Assembly: GCA_022614855.1 (NCBI GenBank)
Contig: JAKEHU010000029.1
Span: 62,001-126,000 of the forward strand
Length of the DNA stretch: 64,000 bases
Reading direction: 5' to 3'
From: Chlamydiota bacterium
Lineage (GTDB): Bacteria; Chlamydiota; Chlamydiia; Chlamydiales; Rhabdochlamydiaceae
Part shown: one piece after another, positions 52,209-61,727 of the stretch
How the letters are laid out: every line of letters starts with the position of its first letter
Numbering within the stretch: position 1 is the first letter of the stretch
Notes under the pieces: generated by a model
The model's input: only the letters and a program-made list of their open reading frames with translations
Database searches by the model: none
Told to the model about the DNA's origin: nothing
Position numbers and translations under genes: made by a program

Positions 52209-52311
52209 GAATAAAAAGGTCCTGCTTTAACCTCAAGTTCTATGCAATGATAGAATTTGAACTAAATACACTCCTTGTGTGGAACTAGTTTTTCACTTTA
52301 TCATCTTCTCC

Positions 52312-55300
52312 ATGGAAAAGGGAAAAATTATTTTAAAAGGGGTGAGGGTTCACAATTTAAAAAATGTAGATTTAACCCTCACAGCAGGGAATTTCATCGT
52401 TTTTACGGGGGTGTCTGGATCTGGAAAATCGTCACTGGCATTTGATACAATTTTTTTGGAAGGGCAAAGAAGATATATTGAATCTCTTTCCATCTATGCA
52501 AGGCGCCACCTCGGCGAGATGGCAAAGCCGGATGCCGATTCGATTTCGGGAATCTCCCCTACCATTGCGATTGAGCAAAAGACTGCTGGGAAAAATCCCC
52601 GTTCTACCGTAGGGACAATGACAGGGATTTATGATTTTTTGCGCGTTCTTTACGCAAGGGTGGCTACTGCTTATTGCCCAGTCAGCGGGGAGCCCGTTAG
52701 CCCACAAAGTGAAGAGCAGATCATTCGGCGCATTTTGTCATTAAAAGCTGGGTCAAAAATTCTCATTTTGGCTCCTTATGCAAGGGAAAAAAAGGGGGAA
52801 TTTAAAGAGGATTTTGCCGAACTGATGAAAAAGGGATTTACTCGCCTTCGCGTGGATGGAAAAATCGTCGATCTCGGAGAGGAATTTGCCTTAGATGGAA
52901 AAATCAACCACAACATTGATCTTGTGATCGACAGAGTCGTCGTCAGTGAGAAAGAAAAAGAGAGGATCGCTGAATCGACAATACGGGCTTTAGAAGAGGG
53001 AAAAGGGATCATCTCTATTTTGAATGGGGCAACAGGAGAAGAATTTCTCTTTTCAAAATTTGCCTATAGTCCCAAATCAGGTCTCTCCTACAGCCCTCTA
53101 GAACCACAGGATTTTTCCTTCAACCATCCTGCAGGAATGTGTCCTTCTTGCGAAGGCCTTGGAACGAGGCAAGAGTTCATTTTAGATAAGATCATCAATC
53201 CGAATCTATCTATTGCTGAAGATTGCTGCAGTGTAGCGAGCTCCTATAAAACTGTTCGCTATGGAAACATCTACGACAATTTAGCGAGAATTTTTGATTT
53301 TAAAGTGAGTACGCCGTGGAAAAAACTCTCAGAAAAGGCAAAGAGAGTCTTTCTCTATGGCACGGAAAAAAAATGGACAAAAATGGTTTTTTCCCATCCT
53401 CACAAACGGCAGAACTGGACAGAATATGTCGGGTGGAAAGGGGTTCTCTGGGAAGCTAGGCAAAAATTTCAGGAAGCAAAAAGCGACCATTACAAAAAAA
53501 GAATGGAGGAGTTGATGGAGAGCTCTCTTTGTTCCGAATGTAAAGGTGCAAAAATCCGACCTTATCCTGCCGCTGCAAAACTGGGAACTTTGACCATATC
53601 TGAACTCACTTCGCTTCCCATTCAAAAATGTCTTACCTTTTTTCAAAAACTGAAACTCTTTGAAGAGAAAAAAATCATTGCAGTAGAGCTTTTAAAAGAG
53701 ATCAAAAGCAGGCTCTCATTTTTAGAAAAAGTGGGTCTTCACTATTTGACCTTAGATCGCACTTCTCCGACATTGTCAGGAGGAGAGGCACAAAGAGTAC
53801 GACTCGCCTCCCAAATCGGTTCGGGTCTTTCTCACGCCACCTATATTCTCGATGAGCCTTCCATTGGTCTTCATCCAAGAGATAATGGAAAATTGATCGA
53901 CTCTTTGAAACAGCTCTCTGAAAAAGAGAATACGGTCATTGTGGTAGAACATGACGAGGAGATGATGCGAAGTGCAGATGAAATTGTCGATGTAGGGCCT
54001 TATGCAGGAGAAAATGGAGGAGAAATTGTCGCACAAGGATCCATTAAAGATATCATGCAATCAAACCGTTCAATTACTGGGAAATATTTATCAAGCAAGC
54101 TTGTGATTCCTATCCCAAAAAAGAGAAGAACTCTTCCTAAGTCTTTTCTTATTATTCGGGGAGCAGAGCACCACAATTTAAAAAAGATCGATGTGAAAAT
54201 TCCTCTGCAAATATTCACGGCTGTTACGGGACTTTCTGGCTCAGGGAAATCCTCTTTAATTACCGATATTCTCTTTCCTGCTCTTTCCAATCTTTTGCAT
54301 CAGAGCAAACTCTCAGTTGGGAAACACAAAAAAATTGAAGGAGTTGAAGGGGTTGACAAGGTGATTGCAATTGACCAGTCTCCCATTGGGCGCACTCCTA
54401 GATCGAATCCTGCTACTTACATCAAACTTTTTGATGATATTCGTGAACTATTTTCCTCTCTTCCGGAGAGTCGAGCATTTGGGTACAAATCTGGCCAATT
54501 TAGTTTTAATGCTAAAGAGGGCAGCTGTCCTCAATGCGGCGGAATGGGAATGATCAAAATTGATATGGATTTCATGGAAGATGAATGGATGACTTGTCAG
54601 GTATGTGAGGGAAAACGATTTGATCTCAAAACTCTTTCTGTTTCCTACAAAGGAAAAAATATCAACGACATTTTAAATATGAGTGTGTCTGAAGCTTTAG
54701 AGTTTTTCTCTTCCATCCCTAAAATCGCAAGAAAGCTTCAATTTTTGATGGAAGTGGGATTAGATTACCTCAAGCTGGGACAAACTTCTCCTACCTTATC
54801 AGGAGGTGAAGCGCAGAGAATTAAACTTGCAAGAGAATTATCGCGCCCTTCAAAGGGAAATACTCTTTATATTTTAGATGAACCAACAACAGGGCTCCAT
54901 TTTTATGACATCCAAAAACTTCTCCACGTTCTTCAAAAATTGGTCGATCAGGGAAATACTCTAGTGGTCATTGAACACAATATGGATCTTGTCAAAAATG
55001 CAGACTGGATCATTGATCTTGGACCAGAAGGAGGAGAAGAGGGAGGAAAAATCATTGGAGAGGGTCGTCCTGAGAGGATTGCAAAGCAAAAAACTCCTAC
55101 AGGGGTTGCCTTAAGAAAATATTTCGCTCCTTCTCTTGAAATAAAACTAAAAAAGAAAAAAGAAAAAGGAAAAATCGGTGCGATTCAGATAGAAGGAGCA
55201 TCTCAAAACAACTTAAAAAATATCACAGTTTCACTTCCTCATGGAGCAATTACGGTCTGCACTGGGCCTTCGGGATCTGGAAAAACCTCTTTTGCATTTG

Positions 55301-57960
55301 AAACCGTCTTTGCAGAATCTGAACGCCGCTATTTGGATTCTCTCTCCACTTATTCGAGGCAATTTCTCAAACAGATGGCAAAACCAAAATTGGAAAATGC
55401 AGCAGGATTGATGGCCCCCATTGCCATTGAACAAAAAAGCCATGCTGGCAACCCTCGTTCCACAGTCGGAACAATGACGGAAATTTACGACTATTTAAGA
55501 CTTTTATTTGCACATCTTGGAACTGCTTATTGCCCTGAAACAAAAGAGCCGATTCGCACGATTAGCAAAGGGTTTGTTTTAGAAAGATTGGCAGCACTTC
55601 CTCCAAAGACTAAACTCACAATTTTGGCTCCTCTGAAAAAGCCAAAGGAAACTTTTGCAGATTTAAAAGCTCGTTTGCTCAAAGAGGGATTTCTTCGCAT
55701 TAGACTGGATCAAGCCGATTATGAACTCGACCAAGATATTCCCTTTGATCCCTTAAAAAAACAGAAACTTGCGCTCATTGTTGATCGATTGGTTATCGGG
55801 AAAGAGGAAAAAAAAAGGCTCTTCGAGGCCATTGATCTTGCAACCAAAATTGCAGAGGGAACCATGGTTGCTTCTTATGACAATAAGGAAATCTATTTCA
55901 ATCTTTCTTTTGCAGTTGAAAGCACAGGCAAATCCTATCCTCCTATCACACCCCACACTTTTTCGTTTAATACTGCTCATGGAATGTGTGAAAGCTGTTT
56001 GGGACTAGGATTTCAATACGGAATCAATTTCAAAAAATACCCTGCTGTCTTGAGGCTCTCTCCTATCCAACTGATCAGCTACTTGTGGAAAGAACATGCA
56101 AACTTCCAAGCTCTTGATTTTTTTGAAATGGCTCTCAAAGAGCTTCACATCAACCCAGATCTCCCCCTTCAAGACTTTTCTGATGAAGAAATGCAAGCTT
56201 TTTTAAAGGGGGGGAAAGAAGAGAGTTGGTCTTCGAAAAAAAAGGTGCGATTTAAATGGAAGGGGTTGAATGAGATTTTTGCCGATCTTGCAAAATCGGT
56301 GAGAAACTTTTCCTTAAGACAGGCGATTCTTGCTCTTTTAGAAGAGCATGTTTGTCCATCCTGTCAAGGAGCAAGGTTAAATCCCCTCGCAAGAAATGTT
56401 CTCATCGACCATCTTTCCATTGCGGATGTCTGCTCTTTGCCAATTGAAAAAGCAATTTCTTTCATTGATTCTCTTGATCTACAAGAAAAAATGTTTTTAA
56501 AAGATCCCCTCAATCAACTCAAACAGCGGCTCCATTTTATACAAATGATTGGCCTTGGCTATTTGTCTCTCAATCGATCAGCGCCCACTTTAAGCGGAGG
56601 AGAAGCACAGCGGATATCTTTAGCAAGGCAGCTTGGAAGTGGTTTGACGGGATGTCTTTATATTTTAGACGAACCAACGATTGGCCTCCATCCTCAGGAC
56701 AATATGCTTCTCAATGACTCTTTACAAAGGTTAAAAGATTTGGGAAATACCCTTCTTCTCGTCGAACATGATCCATTGACAATTGCCACTGCAGATTATC
56801 TCATTGATTTTGGTCCTGCTGCAGGAAAAGAGGGAGGAAAAATCATTGCAAAAGGATCCGTCGATGAGATCAAAGAAAACCCCCATTCTCTAACTGGTCT
56901 TTACTTAAGTGGAAGAAAATCGATTTCTATCCCTAAAAAAAGACGTTTTTCCAAAGAATTCCTCTCCATTCGAAACGGGACACTTCACAATTTAAAAAAT
57001 ATCTCCGTCGATATCCCAATTGGTTCGATGACCTGTATTACCGGAGTTTCAGGATCGGGAAAATCGACTCTCATTCACAATCTTTTAAAGTCTGCAATCG
57101 AAGAGGCATTTTTACTTAAGGAAAAGAAAATCTCAACGACTTATTTAGGAGCAAAAATAGAGGGATTTCACCATTTTTCCAAACTCATCGTCATCGACCA
57201 AAATCCCATCGGACATACCATTCGCGCAGATGTCAGTACTTATGTAGATCTGCTCACTCCTTTGCGGTATTTATTTGCCTCTTTGCCAGCTTCTAAAATG
57301 CGTGGGCTCATTCCAAGACATTTTAGCTTTAACCACAAAAAAGGGATGTGCTCCAGCTGTTTTGGCCTCGGTACAAAATCGATACAAATGCAATTTCTCC
57401 CTCCTGTAAAAGTGGTTTGTGACTCCTGCCACGGGTTTCGCTTGAATCCTTTGAGTTTGGAAATAAAATTCAAAGGAAAACATCTGGGAGAAATTTTAAA
57501 GATGAATGTAGAAGAAGCGAAAGCATTTCTTCCTGAACATCCCCAAATCCAGCGCATCTTAGAAACTTTAATTATGGTTGGACTTGGATATCTACAACTT
57601 GATCAAGAAATCGTCACCTTATCCGGAGGGGAAGCACAGCGAATCCGACTTTCTCGAGAGCTTGCAAAGAAATCCAGAGGGAAAATTCTCTATCTATTCG
57701 ATGAGCCAACAATTGGCCTTCATAGCCTTGATATTGAAAAAATCCTACCCATTTTTCATTCGCTGGTCGACAAGGGAAATACCATCATCTTCATAGAACA
57801 CAACCTCGATATGATTGCAAATGCCGATTACATCATTGACCTTGGCCCTGAAGCAGGAGATAAAGGCGGTGAACTGGTCATAGCAGGAACACCTGAAGAG
57901 GTCGCTCTTTGCCCCTATTCTTACACTAGCAAATTTTTGAAAAATACTTTGTCTAAATAA
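52312..57960 (+). CDS. uvrA: double-length UvrA excinuclease subunit
   Basis: 1,882 residues from ATG 52312; a GTG 33 bases upstream gives 11 more. Two full UvrA units lie in one chain, so there are four Walker A motifs (TGVSGSGKSS, TGLSGSGKSS, TGPSGSGKTS, TGVSGSGKST), four signatures LSGGEAQR(V/I) and four D-box/Walker B regions. Zinc CxxC pairs occur in each unit (CPSC, CSEC, CPQC, CQVC; CESC, CPSC, CSSC, CDSC). Two-unit UvrA is a known feature of chlamydiae. All four cassettes look intact. It acts in nucleotide excision repair as damage sensor. Confidence 0.97.
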   Translation: MEKGKIILKGVRVHNLKNVDLTLTAGNFIVFTGVSGSGKSSLAFDTIFLEGQRRYIESLSIYARRHLGEMAKPDADSISGISPTIAIEQKTAGKNPRSTVGTMTGIYDFLRVLYARVATAYCPVSGEPVSPQSEEQIIRRILSLKAGSKILILAPYAREKKGEFKEDFAELMKKGFTRLRVDGKIVDLGEEFALDGKINHNIDLVIDRVVVSEKEKERIAESTIRALEEGKGIISILNGATGEEFLFSKFAYSPKSGLSYSPLEPQDFSFNHPAGMCPSCEGLGTRQEFILDKIINPNLSIAEDCCSVASSYKTVRYGNIYDNLARIFDFKVSTPWKKLSEKAKRVFLYGTEKKWTKMVFSHPHKRQNWTEYVGWKGVLWEARQKFQEAKSDHYKKRMEELMESSLCSECKGAKIRPYPAAAKLGTLTISELTSLPIQKCLTFFQKLKLFEEKKIIAVELLKEIKSRLSFLEKVGLHYLTLDRTSPTLSGGEAQRVRLASQIGSGLSHATYILDEPSIGLHPRDNGKLIDSLKQLSEKENTVIVVEHDEEMMRSADEIVDVGPYAGENGGEIVAQGSIKDIMQSNRSITGKYLSSKLVIPIPKKRRTLPKSFLIIRGAEHHNLKKIDVKIPLQIFTAVTGLSGSGKSSLITDILFPALSNLLHQSKLSVGKHKKIEGVEGVDKVIAIDQSPIGRTPRSNPATYIKLFDDIRELFSSLPESRAFGYKSGQFSFNAKEGSCPQCGGMGMIKIDMDFMEDEWMTCQVCEGKRFDLKTLSVSYKGKNINDILNMSVSEALEFFSSIPKIARKLQFLMEVGLDYLKLGQTSPTLSGGEAQRIKLARELSRPSKGNTLYILDEPTTGLHFYDIQKLLHVLQKLVDQGNTLVVIEHNMDLVKNADWIIDLGPEGGEEGGKIIGEGRPERIAKQKTPTGVALRKYFAPSLEIKLKKKKEKGKIGAIQIEGASQNNLKNITVSLPHGAITVCTGPSGSGKTSFAFETVFAESERRYLDSLSTYSRQFLKQMAKPKLENAAGLMAPIAIEQKSHAGNPRSTVGTMTEIYDYLRLLFAHLGTAYCPETKEPIRTISKGFVLERLAALPPKTKLTILAPLKKPKETFADLKARLLKEGFLRIRLDQADYELDQDIPFDPLKKQKLALIVDRLVIGKEEKKRLFEAIDLATKIAEGTMVASYDNKEIYFNLSFAVESTGKSYPPITPHTFSFNTAHGMCESCLGLGFQYGINFKKYPAVLRLSPIQLISYLWKEHANFQALDFFEMALKELHINPDLPLQDFSDEEMQAFLKGGKEESWSSKKKVRFKWKGLNEIFADLAKSVRNFSLRQAILALLEEHVCPSCQGARLNPLARNVLIDHLSIADVCSLPIEKAISFIDSLDLQEKMFLKDPLNQLKQRLHFIQMIGLGYLSLNRSAPTLSGGEAQRISLARQLGSGLTGCLYILDEPTIGLHPQDNMLLNDSLQRLKDLGNTLLLVEHDPLTIATADYLIDFGPAAGKEGGKIIAKGSVDEIKENPHSLTGLYLSGRKSISIPKKRRFSKEFLSIRNGTLHNLKNISVDIPIGSMTCITGVSGSGKSTLIHNLLKSAIEEAFLLKEKKISTTYLGAKIEGFHHFSKLIVIDQNPIGHTIRADVSTYVDLLTPLRYLFASLPASKMRGLIPRHFSFNHKKGMCSSCFGLGTKSIQMQFLPPVKVVCDSCHGFRLNPLSLEIKFKGKHLGEILKMNVEEAKAFLPEHPQIQRILETLIMVGLGYLQLDQEIVTLSGGEAQRIRLSRELAKKSRGKILYLFDEPTIGLHSLDIEKILPIFHSLVDKGNTIIFIEHNLDMIANADYIIDLGPEAGDKGGELVIAGTPEEVALCPYSYTSKFLKNTLSK

Positions 57961-57984
57961 AAAATTTGTATAATTTATATATTT

Positions 57985-58314
57985 ATGGCAAAGCCTCTCA
58001 CAACAAAAAAAAGGGCAAAAAGGATTTCACTAGCAATCTTCTTAATTGGGATCGCTATACTCACCTATTCCGGTAAATGGTGGCCTGGACTCATGCTTGC
58101 TATTGGAATTCCCATCGCTGCAAGGCAATACCTTCTGGGCAGACACTATGATGTTGGCATCACTCTTTTTGTTTTCCTTGGTGTATTCATCACAGTTCAG
58201 TTTAATATCTCCTGGAAAATTCTCCTCCCCGTCTTATTTACGATTGGCGGAATCTATATCTTCTTTAGAGAATATATAGAAAGTAGAGTCGAGTCCGAAG
58301 AAGAAGAAAAATAA
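57985..58314 (+). CDS. small membrane protein, unknown
   Basis: 109 residues with about three to four hydrophobic segments (LAIFLIGIAILTYSG, GITLFVFLGVFITVQF and ILLPVLFTIGGIYIFF) and an acidic C-terminal tail (ESRVESEEEEK). A TATAAT lies 10-15 bases upstream of ATG. Not recognised. Confidence 0.6.
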   Translation: MAKPLTTKKRAKRISLAIFLIGIAILTYSGKWWPGLMLAIGIPIAARQYLLGRHYDVGITLFVFLGVFITVQFNISWKILLPVLFTIGGIYIFFREYIESRVESEEEEK

Positions 58315-58373
58315 CTCTTCAAAAAAACCTTAAATTTCATCAAAATATTCAGGTTTCGAATTGAGGCATTTTT

Positions 58374-59066
58374 ATGTATTTTCCAACTATCCAAAGTGTA
58401 AAAGATTTTTTGCATAATTTAAAGCAGATAGAAATAAAGATTTCGATAAATCCTCATCTTTACCAGACAAACCCTTGGAATCAGTCACTTTTTGCAGAAC
58501 TTTCATCAAAAGATCTCCTAACAAAAATCGGGATTTTTACGACTGCGATTCTTTCCATTTCACAAATCGAAGTTCCCCGTACATCAATCCCTTTAAAGCT
58601 AATTAATCAACTCTTTTTGGATTACAAAGAGTGTTATAAACAGTTTGATACAACTTCTCAGAAACGTCTGGTCTATTTCTCTACTCTTTATACAATTTCT
58701 ATCATTATTTCTTATTGCTTCGATAAAAAAGTAGGTCTTGCCTTAGAACTTGCAAAAAATTTACATTTGAGCGCGATAGAGTTATTTGAACAGGATACTC
58801 CTAGTTCCTATCAAAAGCGCATTGAAAGAATATCAAATTTTGCAATAAATACTATTCACATTGCTATGGTTTATTATCCTGCTTCTCAATTGGCAACTTT
58901 GTCGTTCCTTTTCCAAATTAGTAGAGGTCTTTCAGTAATTAACAGCCACGTTCTTAAAGACTATAGTGGTAAAATTCAGTTTGAATCCCCGCTTCTTGAA
59001 CTTGGTTTAACAATTTCTCGTATCTACATTTTAAAAGTAATTATCAATAATGAAGAAGCTGAATGA
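58374..59066 (+). CDS. unknown helical protein (pair member 1)
   Basis: 230 residues, all-helical. SQKRLVYFSTLYTISIIISYCF and PASQLATLSFLFQISRGLSVINSHVLKDYSGKIQFESPLLELGLTISRIYIL are the notable helices. It overlaps the next gene by ATGA, so the two are co-translated. The C-terminal pattern (residues, Gln, helix, YSG, long Leu/Ile helix) recurs in the genes at 59063, 24876 and perhaps 19398. Function unknown. Confidence 0.55.
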   Translation: MYFPTIQSVKDFLHNLKQIEIKISINPHLYQTNPWNQSLFAELSSKDLLTKIGIFTTAILSISQIEVPRTSIPLKLINQLFLDYKECYKQFDTTSQKRLVYFSTLYTISIIISYCFDKKVGLALELAKNLHLSAIELFEQDTPSSYQKRIERISNFAINTIHIAMVYYPASQLATLSFLFQISRGLSVINSHVLKDYSGKIQFESPLLELGLTISRIYILKVIINNEEAE

Positions 59067-59680
59067 CGATAGATTACTCATCTATCCATAAACAGCTTTA
59101 TGTGCAAGGAGAGATTCTTCACCTTCTCATCGACAAAAAAGATGAGATTAATAAGTTTTCCAAATTTGTACTCAATTTGATCCCTCTCATCAATATTGAA
59201 GATCCGCATTTTCCTTTGACGAAAAATCTCGCTTCAACAGCCCTTAAAATGGAGATCCTTTTTAGAGAAATAGATAAAAAGAAGCTAGATAATGTTGCGT
59301 GTAGTCTACTGTTTGTAAAAGTGATAGCGCAAATGGCTCTAACGATTCTTGCAGAATTTTCTCCCAAATCTGGGGAAAAAGTTGAAATCTTTTTTGATTT
59401 TTTTCAAAATATCCAATCCGGTGTCTTTGCTTTTAAGGAAAGAGATTATCCGGTCACCATAAGAAAAATCATCTCCACTTTTTTAAACATTGTCCAGATG
59501 AATGCATTAAAATCTAATTCAAGAGAGTCGGCAATGGCTGCTCTTGTTTTTCAAATGGTCCATAGTGGTTTAATCTCTTTAGAACTCTTCGAAAAAAGGG
59601 AAATTTCATCTCTCATTTGTCAGGCTTTTATCAATGGAATACGCGCAGGAGTGTATAGAAATTTACTTAGAGACTGTTAA
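59063..59680 (+). CDS. unknown helical protein (pair member 2)
   Basis: 205 residues. ESAMAALVFQMVHSGLISLELFEKREISSLICQAFINGIRAGVYRNLL at the C-terminus resembles the end of the upstream gene. Its start overlaps that gene's stop (ATGA). Not recognised beyond this; no signal peptide. Confidence 0.55.
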   Translation: MTIDYSSIHKQLYVQGEILHLLIDKKDEINKFSKFVLNLIPLINIEDPHFPLTKNLASTALKMEILFREIDKKKLDNVACSLLFVKVIAQMALTILAEFSPKSGEKVEIFFDFFQNIQSGVFAFKERDYPVTIRKIISTFLNIVQMNALKSNSRESAMAALVFQMVHSGLISLELFEKREISSLICQAFINGIRAGVYRNLLRDC

Positions 59681-59743
59681 CGAATTAAGCTTCTGTCGAT
59701 TTTTGGGTTCTTTTGAGCCGATTTTCGATTCAAACTGCAGGGG

Positions 59744-60580
59744 TCAATTAGATTGAATGAGACTTAGGTATTTCTCATTGAGTGTCTTTCTTTTTTCTAA
59801 AAAATCACCCATGATTTCTTTGGCTTTTTGCTCTGTCTCATTTGCAGGCTGAATTTTTTCTTCTGCCAATTCTTGTAAATGGTCAAGATCGATCTGGTGG
59901 CCATAAAATTTTCCAAAACTATTTTTTGCAATGGAGATCATCTCATCCCATTTGCCTCCAAAACTCTTCGCCACATCAACCATTTTATTTAACTTTTCAA
60001 GTGCAAGAACGATCCGTTTTTCATGGAGATCCTGCTTTTCTTTTTTCCCAAGTGAGACAGCATCTAAGAGAAGTTTTTTCATGTGGTATTCCATTTCAAT
60101 GGCAGCAAGCTTATTTTCTGGGGTACTTTTATTATTATCAGGGAGATAGTAGTGCAAAATTTCTAAATACCGAAATGCCTCTTCTTCCTTAGGATCTAAA
60201 GAAAAAGAGACAACTCTTGTGATGAGAAGGCAAATGTCAAGTCCAGTTTGATCAACGCATATTTGTTTTAATTTTTCTTCTCGCTGTTTAGCTAAATTTC
60301 CTAACTCATCATGCCAATTTTTATAGATTGCTCTGGTTTTTTCATCTTTTGCATTTGCAAGAAAACCGAGCTTATTTTTTTTCTTAAGGTAGTCGTACAA
60401 ATTGCGGACAAGACCTGCTTTTCCAGCTCTCGCATATTCTTCATCAAGGGATTTAAGAAATTTTTGATACTTTCCCTGTGCATATTCTCTTTCAACATGT
60501 TTTACAATATTTTCTTGCTCATCTGCATATAAGGGACCAAACAGAAAAGAGAAAATGGAAAGATATAAAAGAATTTTCAT
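59744..60580 (-). CDS. exported helical protein, unknown
   Basis: About 278 residues from ATG 60580, which gives a clean signal peptide (MKILLYLSIFSFLFGPLYAD). The rest is charged and helical (YAQGKYQKFLKSLDEEYARAGK, AKEIMGDFLEKRKTL). A TATAAT (60588-60593) lies 7 bases before this ATG, so the mRNA may be leaderless, though no good -35 is visible. It could also be co-transcribed with trpS, 15 bp upstream. Envelope or secreted role likely; function unknown. Confidence 0.55.
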   Translation of the reverse strand: MKILLYLSIFSFLFGPLYADEQENIVKHVEREYAQGKYQKFLKSLDEEYARAGKAGLVRNLYDYLKKKNKLGFLANAKDEKTRAIYKNWHDELGNLAKQREEKLKQICVDQTGLDICLLITRVVSFSLDPKEEEAFRYLEILHYYLPDNNKSTPENKLAAIEMEYHMKKLLLDAVSLGKKEKQDLHEKRIVLALEKLNKMVDVAKSFGGKWDEMISIAKNSFGKFYGHQIDLDHLQELAEEKIQPANETEQKAKEIMGDFLEKRKTLNEKYLSLIQSN

Positions 60581-60595
60581 AATTACCATTATACG

Positions 60596-61717
<1,122 letters not shown>

Positions 61718-61727
61718 TATTCCTAGC

